Shown here: positions 33,554 through 43,258 of the stretch, piece after piece
Layout of the letters: every line of letters begins with the position of its first letter
Position numbering within the stretch: the first letter of the stretch is position 1
Assembly: GCA_017380575.1 (NCBI GenBank)
Contig: JAFODS010000042.1
Span: forward strand, 1 to 64,000
DNA length: 64,000 bases
Reading direction: 5' to 3'
Origin: Clostridia bacterium
Lineage (GTDB): Bacteria; Bacillota; Clostridia; Oscillospirales; Acutalibacteraceae
Notes under the pieces: model-generated
Database searches by the model: none
Seen by the model: the letters and a program-made list of their open reading frames with translations, nothing else
Told to the model about the DNA's origin: nothing
Position numbers and translations under genes: made by a program

Positions 33554-34387
33554 GTGAAAAAAATTTCAGATATTTCTTTAAAAAAATCAAATAAAAAAAC
33601 TTCTAAACAGGGTTGGGACACAGCATCAAAAATCGTTTTTGCCGTTGCTGCGTTAATTCTTGTTGCAGTAATCATCTTTTTCGCCGTTCGCGGGAAAAAA
33701 GATGTGTTCGTTGACGAACAGGGTCTGACCCATATTGTTGTTACCGATGCACACGGTGAGTTCGTTCAGGACGAATACGGTAACCTCTTTGAAAAAGTGA
33801 CCAACGCAAACGGTGTTAAATCAACAAAGAGCTACATTTTCCCTGACAGAGTTGTTAACAAAAGCGGAAAGAAAATTGAAAACGCTTTCATCAAGCTCAA
33901 GCTCAGCGGAAAGTGGTCGGATTACTGCGCTAACGATTACCTCGGTATGCAGCACAACGGTGTCTGCAAGGATAACGGCAAACCGCTTTGCGAAGTAAAG
34001 GTCCGTTACGATATTATGGCTGACCCGAACGCACTTTATGTAACAGAAAAGGGACTTGCACGCGGTTACGTTGAGAAGATTGACGGTTTCGATAACCTCA
34101 AAGAATACGAAACCGAAATCCTCGGTCTTAAGGCAAAGGCAATTTCCTACACATCAAACCACGGCGAGGGTACTTTCTACTACTACCTTGTTGAAAAAGG
34201 ACTTGCTCTTTTTGAAATCAGAGCCTTCGGTTACAACGAATGCTTCACGGAGGCAGAGCTTATTGCAGAAATTGAAGATGCTTTTGAGCTCAAGGACCTC
34301 GGCGGTACAAGACCGGAAATCCCTTCAACCGAAGCACCCACAGAAGAAACCTCTGAAGAATCAACTTCAGCTGCCTCAGCAAAATAA
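33554..34387 (+). CDS. Membrane-anchored protein of unknown function upstream of mreB
   Basis: A GTG start yields 277 residues. A Lys-rich cytoplasmic tail of about 25 residues is followed by one TM helix (about residues 27-46, IVFAVAALILVAVIIFFAV). The extracellular domain (50-255) opens with repeats of the type THIVVTDAHGEF and EYGNLFEKVTNANG, and a Ser/Thr/Glu-rich tail ends the protein. No known domain is recognised. Its place directly before mreB, under the same promoter, suggests a role in cell wall growth. The ribosome binding site is weak. Confidence 0.75.
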   Translation: MKKISDISLKKSNKKTSKQGWDTASKIVFAVAALILVAVIIFFAVRGKKDVFVDEQGLTHIVVTDAHGEFVQDEYGNLFEKVTNANGVKSTKSYIFPDRVVNKSGKKIENAFIKLKLSGKWSDYCANDYLGMQHNGVCKDNGKPLCEVKVRYDIMADPNALYVTEKGLARGYVEKIDGFDNLKEYETEILGLKAKAISYTSNHGEGTFYYYLVEKGLALFEIRAFGYNECFTEAELIAEIEDAFELKDLGGTRPEIPSTEAPTEETSEESTSAASAK

Positions 34388-34405
34388 ATTTTAGGAGAAA
34401 TTGAT

Positions 34406-35392
34406 ATGTTGTTTTCACAGGACATCGGTATAGATTTAGGCACAGCCAACACTCTCGTTTTTGTCAAGGGTAAGGGTATCATCATCCGCGAGCCTTCTGT
34501 TGTTGCGGTTGACCAGAGATACACTCCCGTTCGTGTTGTTGCTGTCGGTTCACAGGCAAAGGATATGATCGGACGTACACCGGGCTCAATCGGTGCTGTC
34601 CGTCCGCTTCGCAACGGTGTTATTGCCGACTTCGATGCAACGGCTGAAATGCTTCGTAAATTCATCCGCAGAGCTGTTACGGCTTCACCCTTCAGCAAAA
34701 CAAGAGTTATGATCTGCGTTCCTTCAGGCGTTACTGAGGTTGAACGAAGAGCCGTTAACGATGCTGCAAAGAGTGCAGGTGCAAGATACGTAAGCCTTAT
34801 TGAACAGCCTATGGCTGCTGCATTGGGTGCAGGCCTTCCCGTTGACGCTCCGCGCGGTTCAATGATTGTTGACATCGGCGGCGGTACGGCAGAGGTTGCT
34901 GTTGTTGCATTGGGTGACATTGTTACATCTCGTTCTGTTAAGGTTGCAGGCGACAGCTACGACGAAGCTATCATCAATTACATAAGAAAGAAGCACGGTC
35001 TTCTTATCGGAGAAAGAACTGCGGAGGATATCAAAATCCAGATCGGTTCGGCTTTCCCGTACGAAGGCGAAGGTGCAATGAGCGTTAAGGGACGTAACCT
35101 CGTTGACGGTCTTCCGAAGGACGTTGAAGTTACTGCAGAAGAAATCCGTAACGCTCTCAGAGGTAACATCAACCATCTTCTTGATGCTATCCGTACAACA
35201 CTTGAAAACACACCGCCTGAGCTTTCAGCAGACATCATCGACGGCGGTATCACATTGACAGGCGGTGGTGCTCTTCTCCGCGGTCTTAACGAGCTTATTG
35301 AAAAGGAAATCAAAATTCCCGTTTCAATTTCAGACAATCCCCTTGACTGCGTTGTTGAGGGTACAGGCATCTGCCTTGAAAAGCACCATTAA
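34406..35392 (+). CDS. mreB: Rod-shape determining actin homologue MreB
   Basis: 328 residues, typical of MreB. Actin-fold motifs are clear: phosphate 1 GIDLGTANTLVFVKGKG, phosphate 2 MIVDIGGGTAEVAV, and adenosine motif LTGGGALLRG near residue 287. It polymerises at the membrane and directs elongation-phase wall synthesis together with MreC, MreD and PBP2, all encoded next. AGGAGA precedes the ATG. No missing key residue is seen. Confidence 0.97.
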   Translation: MLFSQDIGIDLGTANTLVFVKGKGIIIREPSVVAVDQRYTPVRVVAVGSQAKDMIGRTPGSIGAVRPLRNGVIADFDATAEMLRKFIRRAVTASPFSKTRVMICVPSGVTEVERRAVNDAAKSAGARYVSLIEQPMAAALGAGLPVDAPRGSMIVDIGGGTAEVAVVALGDIVTSRSVKVAGDSYDEAIINYIRKKHGLLIGERTAEDIKIQIGSAFPYEGEGAMSVKGRNLVDGLPKDVEVTAEEIRNALRGNINHLLDAIRTTLENTPPELSADIIDGGITLTGGGALLRGLNELIEKEIKIPVSISDNPLDCVVEGTGICLEKHH

Positions 35393-35426
35393 TTGAATTT
35401 TAAATTTTAACAGGAGGTGAAGCGGT

Positions 35427-36293
35427 TTGCGTAAGTTTTATCAGAGCAGTGCTTTAAAAGTTTTTATAAGCGTTATTGTTGCAATTGTTCTCGGTGCCGT
35501 TATTGCGGCTCTTTCCCACAGCAATAACACTCCCCTTTCTTCGGCGGCAAGCACCGTGCTTTCTCCGCTTCAGTCATTTTCTTCCTACCTGAGTTATAAA
35601 TTTTCAAATTTCTACGATAATTTCAAATCCTCAGCAACTCTTGCCGAAGAAAACAGAAATCTCAAGGAACAGATTGAAAAATATCAGGAAGAAGTCATTG
35701 ATTACAATGAAACAAAAAACAAGCTTGACACTTACGAGGACTTCCTCGGAGTTAAAGAGGAAAATCCCGACTTCATTTTTGAAAGTGCAACAATTATTTC
35801 CCGTGACTCAACCGACCTGAACGAATCATTCTCGCTCAACAAGGGTTCTCTTGACGATATCAGCGTCAACGACCCCGTAATTTACGGTAAAAACCTTGTC
35901 GGAGTTGTTGTTTCCGTTTCTCCTGCAACGTGCACCGTTAAAACAATCGCTAACCCCGATGTAAATATCAGTATTTACGAATCGTACACGGGTGAGGTCG
36001 GATATTCAACAGGTACCGGTGACAGCAAGGACAAGGTTTACGCTAAAATTCCCGGTCTTAAAAAGGATACCGCAATTTCTCCGAACGGTATTGTCTGCAC
36101 AACAGGCAGCGGCGGTATTTACCCGAAGGATCTTATTGTCGGAACAATCGTTTCCATCGAAAATTCATCGGACGGAATTTCAACTCACGCGGCTGTCCGT
36201 TCGGCTCTTGACATTTCCGCACTTACGGAAGTTTTTGTTATCAAGGAATTTGACGGTCAGGGTGTTGTTACGGTCGACCCCGAGGCTGAATAA
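35427..36293 (+). CDS. mreC: Rod-shape determining protein MreC
   Basis: A TTG start eight bases after AGGAGGTGA yields 288 residues. One TM helix (about 10-30) is followed by a coiled coil (about 65-105, LAEENRNLKEQIEKYQEE) and the extracellular double beta-barrel domain (110-280). MreC links the MreB filaments to the wall enzymes outside and activates PBP2. Order between mreB and mreD is standard. Confidence 0.95.
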   Translation: MRKFYQSSALKVFISVIVAIVLGAVIAALSHSNNTPLSSAASTVLSPLQSFSSYLSYKFSNFYDNFKSSATLAEENRNLKEQIEKYQEEVIDYNETKNKLDTYEDFLGVKEENPDFIFESATIISRDSTDLNESFSLNKGSLDDISVNDPVIYGKNLVGVVVSVSPATCTVKTIANPDVNISIYESYTGEVGYSTGTGDSKDKVYAKIPGLKKDTAISPNGIVCTTGSGGIYPKDLIVGTIVSIENSSDGISTHAAVRSALDISALTEVFVIKEFDGQGVVTVDPEAE

Positions 36294-36320
36294 AAAAAGA
36301 AAGGAAGAATTTCGGCTGCT

Positions 36321-36842
36321 ATGGAATATATCGACAAAATCGGTGGAACAAAAACAGTAGTACGCCGTTTGATTCTTGCGGTGTTGCTTGTTGCCACCTT
36401 CACCTTTCAGAACACGGGCGGACTTTTCCCCGAGCCTTTTGGGATAAAGGCGATAATCCTTATCCCTGCAACAATCTGCATTTCGATGTTTGAACGCGAA
36501 TTTGCAGGAATTTTTTACGGACTTGCCGCAGGAGCAATGCTTGACGCTTTCAGCGCACAGTCGATGATTCTCAATTCCCTGTTTTTCACCTGCATCGGTT
36601 TTCTTTCCGGTGCGTTGATAACATATCTTATGAGAAACAACCTTCTTTGCGCAACAATTTTTGTTTCCGCTTCGTCTTTTGTATATACGGCATTGGTTTA
36701 CTTCATTTACTACGCTTTCAACGGCACAGACTCCCCCGTTTATACATATTTCAGATATTTTTTCCCGTCGATGATTTACACAATTCTTCTTACACCGCTT
36801 TATTACGTCCTTGTAAGAGAAATTTCAAAAAAATTCAAGTAA
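36321..36842 (+). CDS. mreD: Rod-shape determining protein MreD
   Basis: 173 residues with about five or six TM helices, of the size and hydrophobic pattern of MreD (LILAVLLVATFTFQNTGG at the start, GLAAGAMLDAFSAQSMILNS in the middle). It completes mreBCD and is followed by the PBP2 gene after 15 bases. MreD sequences are poorly conserved, so the call leans on location and topology. Confidence 0.9.
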   Translation: MEYIDKIGGTKTVVRRLILAVLLVATFTFQNTGGLFPEPFGIKAIILIPATICISMFEREFAGIFYGLAAGAMLDAFSAQSMILNSLFFTCIGFLSGALITYLMRNNLLCATIFVSASSFVYTALVYFIYYAFNGTDSPVYTYFRYFFPSMIYTILLTPLYYVLVREISKKFK

Positions 36843-36857
36843 AAAGGAGTTGAAAAT

Positions 36858-38945
36858 ATGAGATTGGCTCATGAAGAGAAAAAAGGCAGATACATTGCCC
36901 TTATAACAATCTTCGTATGCCTTTTTCTTGTTTTCGGCATCCGACTTATCAACATTCAGGTTGTAAACGGTGATAAGTATGCAACAAAGGTCGCTTCGTC
37001 ATACTCCACTTCTGTTGTAAAGGCGGCAAGAGGACAGATTCTTGACCGTAACGGTGTTGTCCTTGTCGGTAACCGTCAGGGTAACGACATAATTTTTGAT
37101 GCTTCTTCCTTCCCTTCCTTCAGCGAACAGGAAAAGCGTAATGAAATTATTCTTTCTCTTATAAATCTTTTTGAAAAAAAGGGTGAACCGTGGATAAACG
37201 AGCTTCCGATCACTCTTGACTCAAGCGGAAATTATCAGTTTATTGAGGACAGAGAAAAGGATATTGCAAAGCTCAAGTCACGCGATATGCTTCACCTTAA
37301 CAAATACGCAACTGCAGACGACTGCATGAGCGAAATTATTGAAAGATATTCTCTTGCAGACTATCAGAAGCAGGATATTCTTAAAATTGCTTCAGTCTGC
37401 ATCAATATGAAATCCAACGTTTTCAATACTGCTAATCCTTATATCTTTGCACAGGATGTCAGCGACGAGCTTGTTTCTGTTATTAAGGAAAACAGCACTA
37501 CTTACCGCGGTGTTGATGTTCAGATTTCCACTTACCGCGAATACGTTGACGGTACAATTGCTCCGCACATCCTCGGTGTTACGGGTGCTATTGATGCCGA
37601 AGAATATGCCGTTCTTAAGGAAAAAGGCTATGCGATGGACGATATCGTCGGCAAAAGCGGCATTGAGAAGGTATTTGAGGAAAATCTCAAGGGTAAAAAC
37701 GGTGTAAAAACAGTTAAAACAAATTCTGACGGCACTCAGGAAACAATCATTGACGGACTCAAGAACGGTGACAACATCGTTCTCACAATCGATGCAAAAC
37801 TGCAGAAGGTTGCACAGGATGCACTTAAAAGAGTCTGCGATTCCGTCAGTACGGCCAATGCAGGCGGCGGTGCAGTTGTTGTTATGGACTGCAACACGGG
37901 TGAAATTCTTGCCCTTGCCTCCTACCCTACTTACGACCTTTCAACTTATTTTGAAGATTATTCTTCACTTGCTAAAAATAAAAACGTTCCGCTTTACAAC
38001 CGTGCAACGTTAAGCACATATGCCCCCGGTTCAACAGCCAAGGTTTCAACGGCTATTGCCTGCCTTGAAGAAGGAATTTCAGACGCTTCTTCAACAAAAT
38101 ACTGTGCATATAACTATCCTTTCCTCGGGCACACTTTCGTTTGTCAGATTAACCACGCAAACCGTACAATTAACGTAAAGACCGCACTTCAGGACTCCTG
38201 TAACTCATATTTTTACTATTACGGCGGTGAAATGCTCGGAATTGATAAGATGAATATGTACCGCGAAATGCTCGGTCTCGGTCAGCCGACAGGTATCGAG
38301 ATCAGCGAAAACACAGGTGTTCTTGACTCTCCGAGTTACCGAACATCAATCAATCAGACATGGATGCCCGGTTTCTCTCTTCAGTCCGCAATCGGACAGG
38401 CAGGTAACCTTTTCACTCCGCTTCAGCTTTGTAACTACACAGCTACAATTGCAAACGGCGGCACTCGCTACGAAGCTCACCTTGTGAAATCCGTTCTTTC
38501 TTCGGATAATTCCGTTTCCGTGCTTGAAAAACAGCCGAAGGTTGTCTGCAACACAGGTTTTTCGGAAAATAACGTTAAAACTGTTCATCAGGGTATGCGA
38601 CTTGTTGTAACAAACGGATCATGTCAGAACAACTTCGGTAAGCTCGATGTTGCCGTAGCTTGTAAGACAGGTACTTCACAGGTTGAAAAGAACATCAACG
38701 GAAGCAAAAAGGTTTACACAAACGGCTTTAATATTTCTTTTGCACCGTACGATAATCCTGAGCTTTCGGTTGCTGTTGCAATTGAAGGTGCGCGTTCGGG
38801 TAGCAGCTGTGCTCCCGTAGGCTGTGATGTTTATAATTATTATTTCGGAAACAATGCTTCAGACGATTCAACCGACATTCCGGAAGATGAAACCGAAGAA
38901 GATATTTATTCAGAGGGTCCGGTAGATTCAAATTTGTTGTTTTAA
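36858..38945 (+). CDS. mrdA: Penicillin-binding protein 2, elongation transpeptidase
   Basis: 695 residues with one TM helix (about 13-33), a PBP dimerisation domain (VVKAARGQILDRNGVVLVGN near 55) and a transpeptidase domain. The catalytic triad motifs are visible: SxxK as GSTAK near residue 392, SxN as DSCNSYF, and KTG in ACKTGTSQVE near 602. It crosslinks peptidoglycan during elongation with MreBCD. The C-terminal tail is acidic. A strong AAGGAG site is present. Confidence 0.93.
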   Translation: MRLAHEEKKGRYIALITIFVCLFLVFGIRLINIQVVNGDKYATKVASSYSTSVVKAARGQILDRNGVVLVGNRQGNDIIFDASSFPSFSEQEKRNEIILSLINLFEKKGEPWINELPITLDSSGNYQFIEDREKDIAKLKSRDMLHLNKYATADDCMSEIIERYSLADYQKQDILKIASVCINMKSNVFNTANPYIFAQDVSDELVSVIKENSTTYRGVDVQISTYREYVDGTIAPHILGVTGAIDAEEYAVLKEKGYAMDDIVGKSGIEKVFEENLKGKNGVKTVKTNSDGTQETIIDGLKNGDNIVLTIDAKLQKVAQDALKRVCDSVSTANAGGGAVVVMDCNTGEILALASYPTYDLSTYFEDYSSLAKNKNVPLYNRATLSTYAPGSTAKVSTAIACLEEGISDASSTKYCAYNYPFLGHTFVCQINHANRTINVKTALQDSCNSYFYYYGGEMLGIDKMNMYREMLGLGQPTGIEISENTGVLDSPSYRTSINQTWMPGFSLQSAIGQAGNLFTPLQLCNYTATIANGGTRYEAHLVKSVLSSDNSVSVLEKQPKVVCNTGFSENNVKTVHQGMRLVVTNGSCQNNFGKLDVAVACKTGTSQVEKNINGSKKVYTNGFNISFAPYDNPELSVAVAIEGARSGSSCAPVGCDVYNYYFGNNASDDSTDIPEDETEEDIYSEGPVDSNLLF

Positions 38946-38976
38946 AAATTAGGCGTACAGTGTCGACTGTCGCCAA

Positions 38977-39256
38977 CTTAGGGAAGCAGTATAAATCCGA
39001 ACTCGCCCAAAAGCCGTTCTTTTGGAGGCTTTCTGACGTTTCGGGTTTGAAAGGCGTCAGCCTTCCTGCACTCTCAACCACCGAAAATCCAATAAAAATC
39101 TTCACCTTTTGGGTCCCAGATTTTTTACGAGGGAGATTTTCGGTATACCAAGGCACAAAACACAGCAAATCCTCACGGATTTGCGAGTATTTTAACGAAG
39201 GGATAACGGAAATCCACCCGTAAAAAACGGGTTCGGGTTTGTACTGTTTCCCTAAG
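38977..39256 (+). repeat. 280-bp inverted-repeat element with wobble-paired ends
   Basis: The ends (38977-39004 and 39229-39256) form a 28-base inverted repeat starting CTTAGGGAA. It has four differences, every one of which is a G-U wobble on plus-strand RNA. Inside are further hairpins (CTGACG/CGTCAG near 39035-39062; CAAATCC/GGATTTG near 39168-39185; CCCGT/ACGGG near 39218-39232). No convincing gene is present. It lies between PBP2 and the MinD-like gene and its right end borders the ribosome binding site of the latter. A MITE-like insertion or a structured RNA are both possible; no clear target duplication is seen. Confidence 0.7.
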
Positions 39257-39267
39257 AGGTATAAACT

Positions 39268-39990
39268 ATGGCTAAGAAGATAATTTTTGCTTCAGGTAAA
39301 GGCGGTGTGGGTAAATCTTCGCTCACTGCCGGTGTTGCTGTTGCCCTTTGCGAAATGGGTATGAACACACTTGTTATTGATTTTGATATCGGTATGGGTT
39401 GCCTTGACCTTATTCTTGCGGCTGACGATACGGGTATTTTCAACTGGGGCGACGTTATTAACGGACACTGTGAGCCGTCGGTTGCTCTGCGTTCAACAAT
39501 CGGCCCGAAGCTTCTTGTTGCTCCGCCTGAATTTGATGAAAGCTTTACGGAAGATTCCGTGAAGGAAATGATTAAAAAATACGATAGCGAATTTGACTAT
39601 ATTCTTTTTGACGCTCCTGCAGGTGTACGCGGAGGCTTCCTTCTTGCCGCAGCCTGTGCTGACGAGGGTATCATCGTTTCAACTCCTGACGAGGTTTGTG
39701 TCCGCGTCGGTCTTTATGCGGGCGATATGCTCTTTTCAAAGGGTATAGAGAATGTACGTCTTATCATAAACCGATTCAATAAACGCCTTACATCGCAGGG
39801 ACATTACCTTAACATTGACGAAGTTATCGATGCAACCGTACTTCAGCTTTTAGGTGTTGTGCCTGAGGACAAAAAGCTTTCCTTCTGCTCCGTTACGGGT
39901 ATGCAGAACCTTGAAAATTCAAAGGCAAAGTCAGCATTTTTAAGAATTGCAAAGCGACTTGAGGGAATACAGACAAATCTTGTTATATAA
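39268..39990 (+). CDS. MinD/ParA-like ATPase
   Basis: 240 residues with the deviant Walker A GKGGVGKSSLTAGVA, switch-type VIDFDIGMGCLDLILAA, and FDYILFDAPAGVRGG. The layout matches MinD, which places the division site. The usual C-terminal amphipathic membrane-targeting helix is not obvious (ending KRLEGIQTNLVI), and no minC or minE is next to it, so a MinD relative with another partner is possible. It follows the mre-PBP2 genes and precedes mnmE by 12 bases. Confidence 0.8.
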   Translation: MAKKIIFASGKGGVGKSSLTAGVAVALCEMGMNTLVIDFDIGMGCLDLILAADDTGIFNWGDVINGHCEPSVALRSTIGPKLLVAPPEFDESFTEDSVKEMIKKYDSEFDYILFDAPAGVRGGFLLAAACADEGIIVSTPDEVCVRVGLYAGDMLFSKGIENVRLIINRFNKRLTSQGHYLNIDEVIDATVLQLLGVVPEDKKLSFCSVTGMQNLENSKAKSAFLRIAKRLEGIQTNLVI

Positions 39991-40002
39991 AGGATTTTTC
40001 TT

Positions 40003-41373
40003 ATGACAGAGAAAAAAACTATCGCCGCCATATCCACTCCGATGGGTACCGGCGGCGTCGGAATTATAAGAATATCGGGTGAAAATGCTTTTGAAATCTG
40101 CGATAAGGTTTTCAAATCTTTTTCGGGCAAAACACTCGCTGACTCTGAGGGTTACAGAGCACATTACGGCAGAATCTTTGACGGTGAAAACGCTGTTGAT
40201 GAAGCAATCTGTATTGTTTTCCGTGCTCCTCACAGTTATACGGGTGAAAACGTTGTTGAAATCAACTGTCACGGCGGTATTTTCCTTACAAAAAAGATTC
40301 TCCGCCTTGTTTTTGAAAACGGTGCCTCCCCTGCCGCACCCGGTGAATTCACAAAAAGAGCTTTCCTTAACGGCAAAATGGATCTTTCCAAGGCAGAAGG
40401 TGTTATGACACTCATCTCTGCTCAGGGTGAACAGGGTGCAAATGCAGCTTATAACCTGCTTGAAGGCTCACTCAGCAGAAAAATCAACGAAATCAACTCC
40501 TCTCTCCTTTCCGTTGCGGCTCATATGGCTGCATGGGTGGATTATCCCGACGACGAGATTGAGGAAATTGACGAAAATAATTTAAGAAGCACAGTCGAGA
40601 ATGCCAAAAAAGAGATTAATACCCTTCTTTCTCGCTTTGACAGCGGTATGGCTGTCACAACGGGTGTTGATGCGGCTATCGTCGGCAAACCCAACGTCGG
40701 CAAATCAACGCTTATGAACCTTCTTACGGGTTATGACCGTTCAATTGTTACTTCAGTTGAAGGCACAACACGTGACGTTATTGAAGAAACCGTTAACCTT
40801 AACGGTTGTATCCTTCGTCTTTCGGACACGGCAGGTATGCGAGAAACGGGAGATGAGGTTGAAAAAATCGGTGTTGACAGAAGCCGTAAAAAGCTTGAAC
40901 GCTCAGCTGTTATTTTTGCCGTTTTTGACCTTTCAAGGGAGCTCAGCGAAGAAGATATGGAGCTCATCGAGCTTTGCGAAGGCAGAACGGTTATACCTAT
41001 TATAAATAAAACAGACCTTGAAAAACGTGCTGATATTTCTGTTATAGAAAATAAGCTTGGAAAATGCGTTGCAATTTCCGCAAAAGACGGTGAAGGCTAC
41101 GACGAGCTTTGCGAAACCGTTGCAACTCTTATCGGCACAAAGGATTTTGATACATCCGCGGCTATGCTCGCAAACGAAAGACAGCGAATCTGCTGTGAAA
41201 CGGCATTAGCAAGCCTTAACGAGGCATTTGAAGCGATTGATTTCGGTCTGACACTTGATGCGATCGGTGTCTGCATTGACGGTGCAATTGCTGCATTGCT
41301 TGAGCTGACAGGTCAGAAAGCAAGCGAAGCCGTTGTTGACGAAGTATTTAAGCAATTCTGCGTCGGAAAGTAA
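40003..41373 (+). CDS. mnmE: tRNA modification GTPase MnmE
   Basis: 456 residues. An N-terminal tetrahydrofolate-binding domain (IAAISTPMGTGGVGIIRISG), a helical domain and an inserted G domain with G1 GKPNVGKST near residue 229, G3 DTAG and G4 NKTD. The C-terminus ends FCVGK, the MnmE signature holding the catalytic Cys. With MnmG it installs the cmnm5 group on U34 of some tRNAs. mnmG follows after 7 bases. Confidence 0.97.
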   Translation: MTEKKTIAAISTPMGTGGVGIIRISGENAFEICDKVFKSFSGKTLADSEGYRAHYGRIFDGENAVDEAICIVFRAPHSYTGENVVEINCHGGIFLTKKILRLVFENGASPAAPGEFTKRAFLNGKMDLSKAEGVMTLISAQGEQGANAAYNLLEGSLSRKINEINSSLLSVAAHMAAWVDYPDDEIEEIDENNLRSTVENAKKEINTLLSRFDSGMAVTTGVDAAIVGKPNVGKSTLMNLLTGYDRSIVTSVEGTTRDVIEETVNLNGCILRLSDTAGMRETGDEVEKIGVDRSRKKLERSAVIFAVFDLSRELSEEDMELIELCEGRTVIPIINKTDLEKRADISVIENKLGKCVAISAKDGEGYDELCETVATLIGTKDFDTSAAMLANERQRICCETALASLNEAFEAIDFGLTLDAIGVCIDGAIAALLELTGQKASEAVVDEVFKQFCVGK

Positions 41374-41380
41374 GGTATAT

Positions 41381-43258
41381 ATGGAATATTTTGCAAAAAA
41401 ATATCAGGTTATAGTTATCGGTGCAGGTCACGCGGGAATTGAAGCGGGACTTGCTTCCGCACGCCTTGGTTGCGATACCTGTGTTTTCACAATCAATCTT
41501 GACTGGGTCGGCAACATGGCTTGTAATCCCTCAATCGGTGGCACATCAAAGGGACACCTTGTCCGTGAAATTGATGCTCTCGGCGGTGAAATGGGTAAAG
41601 CGGCAGATGCTAACACCCTTCAGAGCCGTATTCTCAACCTTGGAAAAGGTCCCGCAGTCCACAGCCTCCGTGCACAGATTGACAGAAGACTTTATTCAGA
41701 CTATATGAAGCACATTATGGAGCTTCAGGACAATATTGACCTCCGTCAGGCTGAAATTGTTGACATTAAACAGCTTGAAGACGGCACATGGCAGGTTAAA
41801 ACTCACCTTGAAGCAATATATACGGCAGATTGTGTTATCCTTGCAACCGGTACATTCCTTGCAGGCAAGGTTTATGTCGGCGATGTTTCGTACGAAAGCG
41901 GTCCCGACGGTATGTTCCCTGCCAAAAAGCTTGGCGAATCGCTTAAAGAGCTTGGTTTGCCGACAAGACGTTTTAAAACAGGCACACCGTCGCGTGTTAA
42001 CAGAAAAACAGTCGATTTTTCTAAATTAGAAATTCAGGAGGGCGACGAACACGTTGTTCCCTTCTCTTTTGACTGTAACTGTGAAGTTAAAAACAAACTC
42101 CCCTGCTATATTACATACACAAATCTTGAAACAAAAGATATAATTATGCAGAATCTGCACCGCTCCCCTCTTTACGGAGGCAAAATTGACGGTGTAGGCC
42201 CCCGATACTGCCCGAGTATTGAGGATAAGATTGTCCGATTCGCAGAAAAAGAGCGACATCAGATATTTATTGAGCCTTGCGGTGAAAACACTGAGGAATT
42301 ATACCTTCAGGGTCTCTCCTCTTCCCTTCCCGAAGATGTTCAACTCAAATTTCTTCGTTCAATCCCCGGTCTTGAAAACGTTGAAACAATGAGAACAGCA
42401 TATGCTATTGAATATGACTGTGTTGATCCCCTTTCGCTCAAGGCAAGCCTTGAATTCAACGATTTCAGCGGACTTTTCGGTGCAGGACAGTTCAACGGCT
42501 CTTCAGGCTACGAAGAAGCAGCTGCACAGGGACTTGTTGCCGGTATCAATGCTGCACATAAGATTCAGGGCAAAGAACCGCTTATTCTGGAGCGTTCAGG
42601 TTCATACATCGGTACTCTTATTGATGACCTTGTAACAAAAGGTTGTTCTGACCCGTACAGAATGATGACTTCCCGTTCGGAATACAGACTTCTTCTCCGT
42701 CAGGACAATGCAGACCGCCGTCTTACACCAATCGGTTACGAAATCGGACTTATAAGCGAAGAAAGATATCAGAAATACCTTAAAAAGCTTGAACTTATTG
42801 ATATTGAGAAAAAACGTGTGCAGTCAACCGTTATTTCTCCGTCTGAGGCTATAAATGAGCTTCTTGTTTCACGTGAAACATCTGCGTTAAACACAGGTGT
42901 CCGCCTTTCGGAGCTTCTCAAGCGTCCTCAGCTTAATTATGACTTGCTTGAGCCTTTTGATACAGCCCGTCCTCCCCTGCCCCGTGAAATTTTTGAGCAG
43001 GTTGAAATTGACACCAAGTATGAAGGCTATATCAAGCGTCAGCAGGCTCAGGTTGACGAAATGCACCGTCTTGAAGTTAAAAAACTTCCTGAGGATACGG
43101 ATTACAGCACAATTCACGGTCTTCGCCTTGAAGCAAGAGAAAAGCTTGCAAAGATAAGACCGCACAATATCGGTCAGGCTTCACGTATTTCAGGTGTAAG
43201 TCCTTCAGATATTTCAGTTTTGCTTATTTATCTTGAAAAGGAGTGCCGAAATGATTAA
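41381..43258 (+). CDS. mnmG: tRNA modification enzyme MnmG (GidA)
   Basis: The ATG at 41381 (MEYFAKKYQVIVIGAGHAGI) gives 625 residues; upstream in-frame codons lie inside mnmE. The N-terminal FAD-binding motif GAGHAGIEA and the family blocks NPSIGGTSKGHLVREIDALG and YCPSIEDKIVRF are intact. It works with MnmE on wobble uridines. A perfect parS site is embedded in its coding sequence at 42865-42880. The stop overlaps the rsmG start by eight bases. Confidence 0.97.
   Translation: MEYFAKKYQVIVIGAGHAGIEAGLASARLGCDTCVFTINLDWVGNMACNPSIGGTSKGHLVREIDALGGEMGKAADANTLQSRILNLGKGPAVHSLRAQIDRRLYSDYMKHIMELQDNIDLRQAEIVDIKQLEDGTWQVKTHLEAIYTADCVILATGTFLAGKVYVGDVSYESGPDGMFPAKKLGESLKELGLPTRRFKTGTPSRVNRKTVDFSKLEIQEGDEHVVPFSFDCNCEVKNKLPCYITYTNLETKDIIMQNLHRSPLYGGKIDGVGPRYCPSIEDKIVRFAEKERHQIFIEPCGENTEELYLQGLSSSLPEDVQLKFLRSIPGLENVETMRTAYAIEYDCVDPLSLKASLEFNDFSGLFGAGQFNGSSGYEEAAAQGLVAGINAAHKIQGKEPLILERSGSYIGTLIDDLVTKGCSDPYRMMTSRSEYRLLLRQDNADRRLTPIGYEIGLISEERYQKYLKKLELIDIEKKRVQSTVISPSEAINELLVSRETSALNTGVRLSELLKRPQLNYDLLEPFDTARPPLPREIFEQVEIDTKYEGYIKRQQAQVDEMHRLEVKKLPEDTDYSTIHGLRLEAREKLAKIRPHNIGQASRISGVSPSDISVLLIYLEKECRND
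42865..42880. promoter_or_regulatory. parS site inside mnmG
   Basis: A perfect 16-base TGTTTCACGTGAAACA, the consensus ParB/Spo0J binding palindrome, encoding V-S-R-E-T within MnmG. It lies 2.9 kb before spo0J, as expected near an origin. Confidence 0.95.
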
